Notes under the pieces: model-generated
Seen by the model: only the letters and a program-made list of their open reading frames with translations
Database searches by the model: none
What the model was told of the DNA's origin: nothing
Translations under genes and position numbers: made by a program
In this document: piece after piece, positions 24,050 to 31,219 of the stretch
Numbering within the stretch: the first letter of the stretch is position 1
Layout: each line of letters starts with the position of its first letter
DNA from: Chloroflexota bacterium
GTDB lineage: Bacteria; Chloroflexota; Dehalococcoidia; JACQUA01
Direction: 5' to 3'
Length of the DNA: 36,963 nt
Assembly: GCA_016210565.1 (NCBI GenBank)
Contig: JACQUA010000010.1
Coordinates: 1-36,963 of the forward strand

Positions 24050-25633
24050 TTAGTTTCCCGCCGTTCTAGCCCGGACCCGTGGTGTAGCGGCCAAACATGC
24101 AGCCCTGTCAAGGCTGAGATCGCCGGTTCGAATCCGGTCGGGTCCGCCAGTACGTAATCCAGTTTGACACCCGGAATATACCACGTCGAAGAACGGTATC
24201 ATATCTGGCCGGGGCGTTACCGCTTCGATCAGCCCATCCTTGACCCAAACCGCCTCGAATAGCTCCGTCGCCAGCTTGTTCCGGTCCTGCTGGCCTGCCG
24301 CCTCCCATGCCAGAGCCATGTTGTTTAAGAACTCGGCCATTCTGCCTATATGGTCTGGCTTATCCTGTGTTACGGTGAGCCTAGCCAACCGTGCCTGAAG
24401 CCGCTGCCGCTCTGTCAGGTATTCGGCGTACTCCATGTCACCAATGCGGTAGAGGTTCTTGATCCTGTCTAGTTCATTCTTAATGCTTTTGATTTCGGCT
24501 TCAACGCCTGTATCAGTTCCCATCCCCTTGCAGCAGGCCAGCATCCTCTCCCTGTAGTCCGCCGGTATCTTGAAGGCGGAAAAGTAAGCGCCCATCTGGC
24601 TGTCCAGGTGGGATAACACGGCACTTTTTGCTCTGCAGTCTCCGTGTTCAATGCGGCTGCTACATTGTAGCCTGGGATTGTCGGCGCAGGCTATTCTCAG
24701 ACGGCTACCACAGGAACCGCACCGGGCGATTCCCGAGAGGGAACGCCGTTGCCCTTTAGCCGGGATGGTTTGCGGGATGGCCCGCCGCCTTGCCCTGGCT
24801 TGCTGCGCCGCCTCAAACAGTTCCGACAGTATGATGGGAGAGTGCCTGACTTTGTCTTTCACCCATCCGCCCTTGCCATCAGGCAGTTCCCCGACGTAAA
24901 AGCGGTTCTGCAAGAAATCGCAAACAGTGTCTTTCGAAAACGGGTTAGACCCATGCGTCCCCCAAGTCCGGTAACCCCTGGCGTTGAGCACCTGGGCAAT
25001 TGCTTTGTCCGTGTCCCCCTGCGCTGCCAGTTCAAACGCCAGTTTCAACCCGTCATAGGTCGGGGGGCGGTTGTCCTTCATATTGCCCTTGTTATCAGCG
25101 ATGTACCACATTTCATCATGGGGCTTGGGTATGCCGTCCGGCCCTTTCATTACCCCGAATGGCAGAATGCCGTTATAAAGCCCTTGGGCCTTGCGTTCGT
25201 TCTTTCCCTTTTTAACTTCAACGGCGAGGTTGTCGCTGTAGAACTGGGCCAGCCCGCCGAGCATATTCAGAGACAGCCTCCCCCATGGTGTGGCGAAGTC
25301 CATTTGCTCGGTGATCGAAACGAAGGCAACGCCCGCCTTGCCCAAAACATCCAGCGATTCAAGAGTAATCCGCAAGTTCCGGGAGAAGCGGTCAAGTTTA
25401 TGGACCACCAGGACATCATAGATGTGGGCTTGTGCATCGGCCAGGGCCTGACGGAAGGCCGGGCGCTTGCCTATTTTGTCGGTGCGGGCCGATTTCCCTT
25501 CGTCAATGTATTCGTGCACCGGTTCCCACCCGCGGCCCTGGCACAGCAGCTTGAAGGCTCGCTTTTGGGCGTCTATTGAGTACCCTTCTACTTGTTCCGG
25601 TGTTGATACCCGCCCGTACAATGCTGCTTTCAC
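24050..25633 (-). CDS. large serine recombinase (element integrase), C-terminus running into antisense tRNA
   Basis: The start is GTG 25633 (VKAALYGRVSTPEQ; catalytic S10) with GGAGG 4 bases upstream. The resolvase domain (about 1-150, with VHKLDRFSRN) is followed by the recombinase domain and a zinc ribbon (CGSCGSRLRI; CSSRIEHGDC). A coiled-coil follows (about 385-435), then the usual final strand region (ELFEAVWVKDGLIEAV). It catalyses site-specific integration and excision through a Ser-phosphate link. The last 27 residues (from IRTGDLSLD) are read from the chromosomal part of the tRNA-Asp gene backwards, so they are a product of insertion. In a circular element the frame would instead continue from GGPDR into the sequence at 36714-36502, giving about 570 residues with a helix-turn-helix end. 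Confidence 0.9.
   Translation of the reverse strand: MKAALYGRVSTPEQVEGYSIDAQKRAFKLLCQGRGWEPVHEYIDEGKSARTDKIGKRPAFRQALADAQAHIYDVLVVHKLDRFSRNLRITLESLDVLGKAGVAFVSITEQMDFATPWGRLSLNMLGGLAQFYSDNLAVEVKKGKNERKAQGLYNGILPFGVMKGPDGIPKPHDEMWYIADNKGNMKDNRPPTYDGLKLAFELAAQGDTDKAIAQVLNARGYRTWGTHGSNPFSKDTVCDFLQNRFYVGELPDGKGGWVKDKVRHSPIILSELFEAAQQARARRRAIPQTIPAKGQRRSLSGIARCGSCGSRLRIACADNPRLQCSSRIEHGDCRAKSAVLSHLDSQMGAYFSAFKIPADYRERMLACCKGMGTDTGVEAEIKSIKNELDRIKNLYRIGDMEYAEYLTERQRLQARLARLTVTQDKPDHIGRMAEFLNNMALAWEAAGQQDRNKLATELFEAVWVKDGLIEAVTPRPDMIPFFDVVYSGCQTGLRTGGPDRIRTGDLSLDRAACLAATPRVRARTAGN
24073..24149 (+). tRNA. tRNA-Asp (GTC), CCA encoded; integration target
   Basis: The cloverleaf folds cleanly: acceptor GGACCCG/CGGGTCC, D-stem GTGT/ACAT, anticodon stem CAGCC/GGCTG with loop CTGTCAA (anticodon GTC, Asp), T-stem GCCGG/CCGGT with TTCGAAT loop, discriminator G and encoded CCA. 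The last 16 bases are duplicated at 36715-36730, so the mobile element regenerates a complete tRNA when it inserts. Confidence 0.95.
24134..24149 (+). repeat. attL core
   Basis: CCGGTCGGGTCCGCCA comprises the 3' half of the T-stem, the acceptor strand and CCA of tRNA-Asp. It is identical to 36715-36730. On the minus strand it reads GGPDR in the integrase frame and ends exactly on a codon boundary. Confidence 0.9.
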
Positions 25634-25735
25634 TTGGCCTCCTATCGGCACTTACTCTAACTTGCCTTTCCCTTGCTGATTCTCAGTGCTTGCGCTGCAA
25701 TGGATAGCTGCCGTCTTCATGATATTTGGCTCCAG

Positions 25736-26320
25736 CTATTGCGTCTTGACTCCGGTATATTTCTTCCCTAAGTGGTCCATTTCGTAAACTATCCGGAGTA
25801 ATTCGGCAGTAAACATTAGTGTACTTTCAGCGCGTTCCCTATTCGGTTCCTCTAACGTGTGGGCCGCTTGATTTCCGTGCTGTCTGATAAGATCAACCCA
25901 AGCCCTCATTGGTGGCGTAATATAGCCCTTGTTTTCCAAATGTTTCAGGTATTCAGCAAAGTTCCTATTCTCTTCTGCTTCTTTCTCTACGGCCACGTGC
26001 ATTAGTATCTTCCTGCATATGAGTTCACACGCGGTATGAGCATTAACGGACATGCAGGTTCTTGCCTCTTCGTAGGCTTTGGAAATCCTTTCTGGCAACC
26101 CGTCTATCTTAACTCCTGACAAGCTCCCAGGATAGACCCGCCCCCAGATTAGAACAGAACCTTTGCCACAACAAGTACAAAGAAGCCAGCGAACGTCGTC
26201 GCCGTAACTTGCAACAACTAGTCCATTTATTTCTCGTTCACAGTGAGCACATCGGTACGGGTAATTCCCTTCCCGTTCGCGAAGGTCGGGGTGTTTTATC
26301 AAATGATGTCCGTGAAACAA
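25736..26320 (-). CDS. DUF4145-domain protein with N-terminal zinc-binding Cys pairs
   Basis: A 194-residue protein. Residues 24-27 (CAHC) and 48-51 (CTCC) could form a zinc ribbon. The helical part (about 78-185) has DUF4145 features: AYEEARTCMSVNAHTACELI, the IRQHGNQAAH stretch near 140-150, and a closing helix with LLRIVYEM. DUF4145 occurs beside or fused to restriction and other defence genes. Its activity is not established. The start is TTG 26320 because GGAGGT lies 9 bases upstream. It follows a 44-residue zinc-ribbon gene by 25 bases under the shared promoter at 26490-26519. Confidence 0.8.
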   Translation of the reverse strand: MFHGHHLIKHPDLREREGNYPYRCAHCEREINGLVVASYGDDVRWLLCTCCGKGSVLIWGRVYPGSLSGVKIDGLPERISKAYEEARTCMSVNAHTACELICRKILMHVAVEKEAEENRNFAEYLKHLENKGYITPPMRAWVDLIRQHGNQAAHTLEEPNRERAESTLMFTAELLRIVYEMDHLGKKYTGVKTQ

Positions 26321-26345
26321 GGTAAGCAGACCTCCTCGATTATTT

Positions 26346-26480
26346 TCATGGTTTCATCAAACCTTTCCATTTTGGCTTATTCCAGTAGGGTGACCGACAC
26401 TTGGGACATTGCTTTGGTAGCCTTTCGAGTCTACTAGGCCATTCATGTCCACAACGTAGGCATTTGTGAATCGTAATCAT
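26346..26480 (-). CDS. 44-residue zinc-ribbon protein
   Basis: A short gene reading MITIHKCLRCGHEWPSR, then LPKQCPKCRSPYWNKP and a basic end. The two CxxC pairs (C7/C10, C25/C28) make a classic zinc ribbon with the W-containing pattern common in tiny DNA- or RNA-associated proteins of mobile elements. The ATG at 26480 sits only about 10 bases past the -10 box, so the message is likely leaderless or nearly so, and no good ribosome site exists. It is followed at 26 bases by the DUF4145 gene, its probable partner. Confidence 0.72.
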   Translation of the reverse strand: MITIHKCLRCGHEWPSRLERLPKQCPKCRSPYWNKPKWKGLMKP

Positions 26481-26489
26481 GTTGTCCCA

Positions 26490-26519
26490 ATTATATGAGC
26501 CTTAATCATATAATGTCAA
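26490..26519 (-). promoter_or_regulatory. consensus promoter of the zinc-ribbon/DUF4145 operon
   Basis: On the minus strand TTGACA (26519-26514), an 18-bp spacer and TATAAT (26495-26490) are both perfect matches. Transcription should begin about 2-4 bases before the ATG at 26480. Confidence 0.8.
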
Positions 26520-26571
26520 TACCCTTTGAGATTTTTTCGGGTGAAGTTGCCGCCGGAAAAAGGTTCCATTT

Positions 26572-27096
26572 TCATGAGAGAGGGCCAGATAGCGCCCGGC
26601 GTACCTGCCGCCGGACCATCCTTTTTCTCCGGTCCCGGCTGCCTTTGGGACGGCCCAACTTCTTGCCAGTGGCCACGGCCCGGCGCAGCCCGGCTCTCGT
26701 CCTCTCCGACCGGCGCTCCCGCTCCCACTTGGCGATATCGGCCAGGAATGCGACGATGGACTCATAGAACGGCAGCCGGGGGTCAAGATAAGGCTCCTGG
26801 TGGGAGTAGGTCTTTATCCCCAGGGCGGCCAACCGGCTGATGTACAGGAGGGTAGCCAGCGGTCCCTCCCTGGTAAGCCTGTCCAGGCTCCAGATCGCCA
26901 CGATGTCGAATTTCCGCTTTCGAGCATCCTCAAAGAGATCGTCTAACCGCTCCCGGCGCCGGGCACCGGACGCGACATCGGTGTATTCCCCTCCAACGGT
27001 GTGGCCCTGGGCCCCGGCCCACTGGCGGAGGACTGGCAGTTGATTGGTCACGTCCTGCCCGCCGGTGCTCACCCTGGCATAAAGGGCTACTCGCAT
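26572..27096 (-). CDS. small serine recombinase (resolvase/invertase family)
   Basis: A 174-residue protein. The N-terminal catalytic domain has MRVALYARVSTGGQ (S10) and SLDRLTREGP, with the long E-helix region (AFLADIAKWERERRSERTRA). After KKLGRPKGSRDRRKR the usual DNA-binding helix-turn-helix is missing or reduced to a basic tail, so the protein may be truncated or rely on a partner. The start ATG 27096 overlaps the end of the zinc/HTH gene by 10 bases, implying coupling. Likely roles are element resolution, inversion or regulation. Confidence 0.85.
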   Translation of the reverse strand: MRVALYARVSTGGQDVTNQLPVLRQWAGAQGHTVGGEYTDVASGARRRERLDDLFEDARKRKFDIVAIWSLDRLTREGPLATLLYISRLAALGIKTYSHQEPYLDPRLPFYESIVAFLADIAKWERERRSERTRAGLRRAVATGKKLGRPKGSRDRRKRMVRRQVRRALSGPLS

Positions 27097-27326
27097 TTAA
27101 CCCCGCCGACCACGTCTCTGACCTTCATCCCGTTTGCTCTCAGGGTATTGAAGATGTATCCCTGGCTGCAATGAAGTTCCCTGGCCGCGTCCTTGACGCT
27201 GTGGCAACGCCGAAGGCACTCAAGAACATTTTTGAGTGGGATGTTCAGCTTTTTGCGGCCCAGTCCTTTGACCGGGACGTTCTTCCCACACTGCGGGCAG
27301 GTGACGATCATCGGTCCTATTTTCAT
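27087..27326 (-). CDS. small zinc/helix-turn-helix protein
   Basis: A 79-residue product starting at ATG 27326 (MKIGPMIVTCPQCGK). An ATG at 27311 is an alternative start. CPQC near the N-terminus suggests a zinc knuckle, and residues about 40-68 (ECLRRCHSVKDAARELHCSQ then GYIFNTLRANG) form a helix-turn-helix. It overlaps the resolvase start by 10 bases. The symmetrical GGTGACA array at 27388-27494 lies just upstream, so this protein is a candidate to bind it and control itself or replication. Confidence 0.72.
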   Translation of the reverse strand: MKIGPMIVTCPQCGKNVPVKGLGRKKLNIPLKNVLECLRRCHSVKDAARELHCSQGYIFNTLRANGMKVRDVVGGVKCE

Positions 27327-27387
27327 TTCCCAAATAATATAAGAACATTCTTTGCCCCGGGGAACTCCGGGCTGACATGGGTAAACA

Positions 27388-27494
27388 GGTGACACTTCTT
27401 TCCTGGTTGTACGTGACACCTTGTAGGTGACACTGACACTTTTTCGAACTGTCACCTACGGACTGTCACCTACAGAGTTTTTCGGGGTGTCACC
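27388..27494. repeat. six-site symmetrical GTAGGTGACA array (operator or origin)
   Basis: GGTGACA-type heptamers occur at 27388, 27412 and 27426 on the plus strand and, inverted, at 27450, 27464 and 27488. Start-to-start spacings are 24, 14, 24, 14 and 24 bases, symmetrical about 27441. Extended matches read TGTAGGTGACA. Three sites overlap the 3' end of the primase gene. Iteron-like arrays beside replication genes mark origins, and arrays upstream of regulators are operators. Either fits. Confidence 0.8.
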
Positions 27495-28949
27495 AGTATC
27501 TTCGACTTCGGGAATTTCCACCACCTCGCCCGCTTTTTCCCCAGGTGCATTGAAATCTGCCGGGACGCACCATGCCCTTATCTGAATGCGTCCCTTCTTA
27601 TAGCGACAGGGAAACCCTCCAACCGATCTAAGGATGGCGATCACAGTGGCTCGTGGTAGCAGATGCCTCTGATAGTAGAATCTGCAATCCTTGGACCCGA
27701 AGACATACCGCTCGAACGCTTTCAGGTTGAAAAAGACATGACCGTCCTTCACGTCCGGAAAGTGGAAAAGGTCCCGGCCGCGGAAGGCCCGATGCTCGCG
27801 AATCCACGTTTCGAGAAGGTCCAGAACCTCACCCGCGAACGACCCGTTCTCGTAATGTTCCTCGACGGGGATCTCGGGAAGACAAGAAATCAGGACGGTT
27901 TCCCATTCCTGCTGGCCCTTTTGCGGCAACAGACAATTCCACGCTTCAAACGCCTTCCGACGAAATGAGGCGTAAGACATCAACTCCGCTGGGGCAAGCT
28001 TGATCTGTCTCTTTTCGTCGGCTCGCACCAGGAAAAAGGGGGGATCGGTTTCATGACGCTCGAAGGCCATTCCCTTCAGGGGAAGCTCCGGCGCTGGCTT
28101 CTCCGAAGGTCGATATTGGGGCGCTTTATCGACCGATTCCTTCAACCGTGCGATGTCTCCCCCGCCCCGTAGCCAATCGGTGATGTCCTTTTTGGCCTCC
28201 CCGCCAATCGGGGGCAGTTCGAGCAATTTCACGCTCGCCGCCTTGCCGTGAAGGGTTTCAGCCACATGCCTGGCGTGCTTCCGGCCCGGCTCGTCGTTAT
28301 CCGGGATGATGGCGACGTGCGCCCCTTTCATCGCGTCACTGTATTCGGGTTTCCACTTCCCCGCTCCCCCAGGGTTTGTCGTGGCGACCTGGCCAAGTTT
28401 TCTCAGGCTCTCGACATCCTTCTCCCCCTCGACGACCAGGATGCTCTGCCCGCTCTTTCCTGCCCCGACGACCTCCGGCAAGTGGTAAAGAACTCGCCGC
28501 ACCCCTTGCAGCCCCCAAATGTATCCCCCCTTGCCATCCGGCCGTCTTTGGGCGAAGCCTTTCGGGTCGTATCGTACCACCTGAAAAAGAACATTTCCCG
28601 GCTCATCGGTGTAGTCATAGACGGCGACAATCCGGGGCTCCGCCGCCGGTCGAGGCCCGTTCGCCTTCCCCCACAGACCGCGCTTTCGCAAGGCGTCGAT
28701 CACAGCTTCCTGGGAACAGCCACCGTGGCACTTGAGCAAGACTTTGCCGTCATCGCCGTCATCAAGGGACAGGCTCGGATCCCGATCGTTGTGTGCCGGG
28801 CAATGGGTCTTCCGGGACCCTTTGGGACCCGGCGCGTGCCCGCACGCACAGCCGGGCCGCCCGCAGGCCAAAGCGCGGGCGATAGTGCTGGCGTCGACTG
28901 CGGCCCCTGTGCTATGATTACCATGGGACTGCGATTTCGTCGTACTCAT
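27456..28949 (-). CDS. CHC2/TOPRIM DNA primase-like replication protein
   Basis: A 497-residue protein. A zinc-binding region (C34/C36, then HCPAHNDRDPSLSL at 49-62 and LKCHGGCS at 72-79) is of the CHC2 type. A TOPRIM domain follows, with LVVEGEKDVESL (E174), TTNPGGAGKW and AIIPDNDEPGR (D217, D219). The C-terminal half (about 290-497) is not recognised and may recruit a helicase or initiator. It would make RNA primers during replication of the mobile element. AAGGAG lies 7 bases before the ATG. A hairpin precedes the ribosome site and the dyad array overlaps the 3' end, so this gene is framed by control elements. Confidence 0.85.
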   Translation of the reverse strand: MSTTKSQSHGNHSTGAAVDASTIARALACGRPGCACGHAPGPKGSRKTHCPAHNDRDPSLSLDDGDDGKVLLKCHGGCSQEAVIDALRKRGLWGKANGPRPAAEPRIVAVYDYTDEPGNVLFQVVRYDPKGFAQRRPDGKGGYIWGLQGVRRVLYHLPEVVGAGKSGQSILVVEGEKDVESLRKLGQVATTNPGGAGKWKPEYSDAMKGAHVAIIPDNDEPGRKHARHVAETLHGKAASVKLLELPPIGGEAKKDITDWLRGGGDIARLKESVDKAPQYRPSEKPAPELPLKGMAFERHETDPPFFLVRADEKRQIKLAPAELMSYASFRRKAFEAWNCLLPQKGQQEWETVLISCLPEIPVEEHYENGSFAGEVLDLLETWIREHRAFRGRDLFHFPDVKDGHVFFNLKAFERYVFGSKDCRFYYQRHLLPRATVIAILRSVGGFPCRYKKGRIQIRAWCVPADFNAPGEKAGEVVEIPEVEDTGDTPKNSVGDSP

Positions 28950-28962
28950 CGTGGTCTCCTTC

Positions 28963-28996
28963 GGCCCTGCCAGTCACTACCCGGCAGGGCCTTTTT
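28963..28996 (+). terminator. plus-strand terminator hairpin in the primase leader
   Basis: GGCCCTGCC (28963-28971) pairs perfectly with GGCAGGGCC (28983-28991), followed by TTTTT. It is a Rho-independent terminator for plus-strand transcription. Seen from the minus strand the same hairpin sits directly before the primase ribosome site and might limit initiation. The rest of 28950-29112 shows nothing else. Confidence 0.65.
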
Positions 28997-29112
28997 ATTG
29001 CTGACTTCACTGACAAGATGGGGGCACAGTTTCCGCCATGCGGCGATCTGTACTGAGGACGGTTTCGCGGGGCGAATCTTAACTGTGACGGGAGGGGAGT
29101 TCGGCCGCGGCT

Positions 29113-29244
29113 TCATCTTTGGCCAACTCCCCGCTCATCTTTGATCGCCTTCCCGGCAGCCTCGGCGTGCGCGATGTCCCGGAGAATGACTGCTAGGCGC
29201 ATGAACGCAGGGGGAAGGGGCTGGAGGGATTCCGATTTCTTCAT
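29113..29244 (-). CDS. small hypothetical protein (43 aa)
   Basis: A short, mostly helical product (MKKSESLQPLPPAFMRLAVI onwards) with a charged end. GAGGGA lies 4 bases before the ATG, and the frame sits between the AbrB-like gene (43 bases upstream) and the primase gene on the same strand. No domain is recognised. Translation is plausible but not certain. Confidence 0.45.
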   Translation of the reverse strand: MKKSESLQPLPPAFMRLAVILRDIAHAEAAGKAIKDERGVGQR

Positions 29245-29287
29245 GACGTCCCTCGATAGTTTGGCGGAACCCCGACCATCCTCTGGT

Positions 29288-29470
29288 CTATCTCTGTTGG
29301 TCCTGTACAGGGCTTTCGTTGGAATGGACCGGTATGATCCGCAACTCGCCGTCGCCAACCACCACCATCTCTTGGCCGGCCTTAATCCTGCCCTTAAGCC
29401 AAGTTTTGGGGAGCACTATTGCAAGCGAACCCCCCAATTTCAGAACTCTCTTAACTTCTGCTGTCGCCAT
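29288..29470 (-). CDS. AbrB/MazE-type swapped-hairpin DNA-binding protein
   Basis: A 60-residue protein whose first 48 residues (RVLKLGGSLAIVLPKTWLKG then IKAGQEMVVVGDGELRII) match the SpoVT-AbrB fold of small regulators and antitoxins. GGGAG lies 6 bases before the ATG. No adjacent PIN or MazF toxin is seen, so a regulator of the element is more likely than an antitoxin. It is divergent from the zinc/MerR-like gene at 29581 and probably shares the operator region between them. Confidence 0.8.
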   Translation of the reverse strand: MATAEVKRVLKLGGSLAIVLPKTWLKGRIKAGQEMVVVGDGELRIIPVHSNESPVQDQQR

Positions 29471-29580
29471 GTTTAACTCCCGAATGAGCTGATATAATCA
29501 GAATAGCAGACGGAAACCGAGTCGAATACTACTTATTGCTACTTATCGCTACATTGCTTGCCAAAATGAGGGTTATTACG
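29471..29580. promoter_or_regulatory. divergent control region with 10-bp repeats
   Basis: TATAAT at 29493-29498 (plus strand, weak -35) and three consecutive 10-base units CTACTTATTG, CTACTTATCG, CTACATTGCT (29529-29558) lie between the AbrB-like gene and the plus-strand regulator. The repeats are candidate operator sites for either protein. Confidence 0.45.
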
Positions 29581-30252
29581 GTGCGAAAGTGTCAGACTTG
29601 CGAGGCGCAGCTAAATTCCTATCATCCTGGAAAACTCTGTTACCCATGTCAAGAAAAGAGGCAGCAAGAACTCAAAAATAAGCAGCTTGACGCTCCATAC
29701 TACACACTCGATGATATGTGCTTTATTCTTGGTTACGAAAATCCAGAGTCAGTGAGACGACTTGGTAGAAGAGGCGAGATTCCGGGGAGACTTCCAAGCG
29801 GAAGGCACTTATACCAGAAAGAGCAGGTTGACGAATGGATTCGAAACAGGGGCAAGACGCTTAGTGATGAAAAGGAAAGGCACTTTGGTCAATTAGACCG
29901 CGCTAGGACAGCAATCGTTGACAATTATAAAAAATGGGTCCAAAACCCGGTTACAAACCTAAATATGGGGCGACTTGAAGGAACGCCAGCCTTCCCGATA
30001 GGTGACTGGCTTTATGGTGGTAGCATGTATGAAATAACCGCGCTGGGGTTGGGGCAATTCAGCGACTTACTAGAAGTTGATAAGGCCACGGCTGAGAACC
30101 TCTTGGCCCATCTGAAGTCCGAATGTCCTGAATTGGCTACTCTTGGCGACTTCGCCGACCTTACGGATGATAAGTACAGTCGCGGAGTAATGAACATGCT
30201 CCAAGCTCATAAGGAACGATATAAAGGGAACTGTCCAGACTGCCCGCGCTAG
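29581..30252 (+). CDS. zinc-finger plus winged-HTH (excisionase/MerR-like) protein
   Basis: A 223-residue product from GTG 29581, chosen because GAGGG is 8 bases upstream. Residues 4-23 hold two CxxC pairs (C4/C7, C20/C23), a zinc ribbon. Residues about 37-86 (YYTLDDMCFILGYENPESVR, later GRLPSGRHLYQKEQVDEW) form an HTH_17/MerR-like domain of the kind found in excisionases and element regulators. The C-terminal 130 residues are mostly helical and unrecognised. The gene is clearly AT-richer than its neighbours, consistent with a separate origin. It may be the excision factor or lysogeny-type regulator. Confidence 0.78.
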   Translation: MRKCQTCEAQLNSYHPGKLCYPCQEKRQQELKNKQLDAPYYTLDDMCFILGYENPESVRRLGRRGEIPGRLPSGRHLYQKEQVDEWIRNRGKTLSDEKERHFGQLDRARTAIVDNYKKWVQNPVTNLNMGRLEGTPAFPIGDWLYGGSMYEITALGLGQFSDLLEVDKATAENLLAHLKSECPELATLGDFADLTDDKYSRGVMNMLQAHKERYKGNCPDCPR

Positions 30253-30557
30253 CCATACGTTCCAAACATCTTGAACATTCCGACCATTCGACTATACATA
30301 CGATTACGAACCAGTTTTTGCCGCTTCCTTCTCCTATGATTACATACCTTTTTTCTAGTATGTGTAAGTGTGACGAACTTGGCATGTGTGTTTACCTGCT
30401 ACGTTTCCGTAGCTTGCGAACCTAGTAGCGGCAGGATTAAGTGGTCAGAGGGTGGCCAAAGTGGAGCAAGAAAAGGGGCCTGTATCGTCGCGCTTGCAAT
30501 ACTTTGCAACGTCAAATGCTACCAAATACAAATCTCTTGGTGTAAAATGACAGCAAT
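30253..30557. other. AT-rich intergenic stretch
   Basis: 305 bases separate the excisionase-like gene from the HTH/coiled-coil gene. No gene, hairpin terminator or consensus promoter is convincing. Two TTGCAA palindromes lie near 30494-30507. Confidence 0.5.
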
Positions 30558-31049
30558 ATGGCCAAGCCTCGTTATTCAACCGCGGAGATAGAACGGATCA
30601 GGCAAAGTCTTGAGGCTGGGGAAAGCCCGGCTGCCATCGCGCAGCGTGAAGGCTGCAGCTATTCGGCTATCATTACCCTGAAACACCGCTTGGGCGTTGA
30701 GGGCGCTACAAGGGAAAGGATAGCGGAACTTCAGACGGTGCAGGGCCGCCTGGCAGGTGACGTGTCCAGCCTGGGGTCGAGGCGGCGGGACCTCGAGAAG
30801 GCGGTCAACGAACTGGAATCGAGGCGGGGGACTCTGGCTCTTGCAGTGAAAGGACTGGAACTGAAGAAGGGGAACCTGGAGCAGGCCATTCTTCAGCTAG
30901 AGCAGATAAGGTTGCCCCAGTTAGTCGAAGCTTTCCGCCGGCAACTTATCCAGGCCGGGTGGATCCCGCCCGGAACCGTCCCGGCTGATACCATTTTATG
31001 GGGAGAAGCTGCCAAGGGCATTTGGAAATTGCTCGGCGAAAGGGGATAG
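30558..31049 (+). CDS. HTH plus coiled-coil protein
   Basis: A 163-residue protein. The first 50 residues (STAEIERIRQSLEAGESPAA then IAQREGCSYSAIITLKHRLG) are a helix-turn-helix of the resolvase/transposase kind. Residues about 55-115 form a heptad-patterned coiled coil (ELQTVQGRLAGDVSSLGSRR). The short C-terminus is aromatic and Pro-rich. The ribosome site is weak. It lies directly upstream of the restriction-modification genes and may regulate them or serve in element maintenance. No specific family was identified. Confidence 0.7.
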   Translation: MAKPRYSTAEIERIRQSLEAGESPAAIAQREGCSYSAIITLKHRLGVEGATRERIAELQTVQGRLAGDVSSLGSRRRDLEKAVNELESRRGTLALAVKGLELKKGNLEQAILQLEQIRLPQLVEAFRRQLIQAGWIPPGTVPADTILWGEAAKGIWKLLGERG

Positions 31050-31219
31050 GCCGTCCTCCACCAGAAAGCACCGCTCCAAAAAGGGTGCCTATTGCCGTAG
31101 CTATTTCAGATGTATAATCGGGTGTGCCAAAAAGGACTTGGTGATGGCGCATCTTGCTTTTATGTGTCAGGCGGGATATCGCGAGTACACGCAGTTTGTA
31201 GCTAGGACAGGGGATGGCT

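Noticed and set aside
23837..24069. SSY/PSY-repeat peptide frames
   Set aside because: They arise from a 9-bp simple-sequence tract and lack a ribosome site.
24050..24133. Integrase C-terminal 27 residues as native protein
   Set aside because: They are the reverse reading of the chromosomal part of the tRNA-Asp gene and its upstream flank, so they exist only because of insertion.
24749..25579. 276-codon plus-strand frame
   Set aside because: Antisense to the serine integrase, whose catalytic and zinc motifs are unambiguous.
31113..31118. TATAAT upstream of the methylase
   Set aside because: The nearest -35-like hexamer is only 15 bases away and weak, so a promoter call is not supported.
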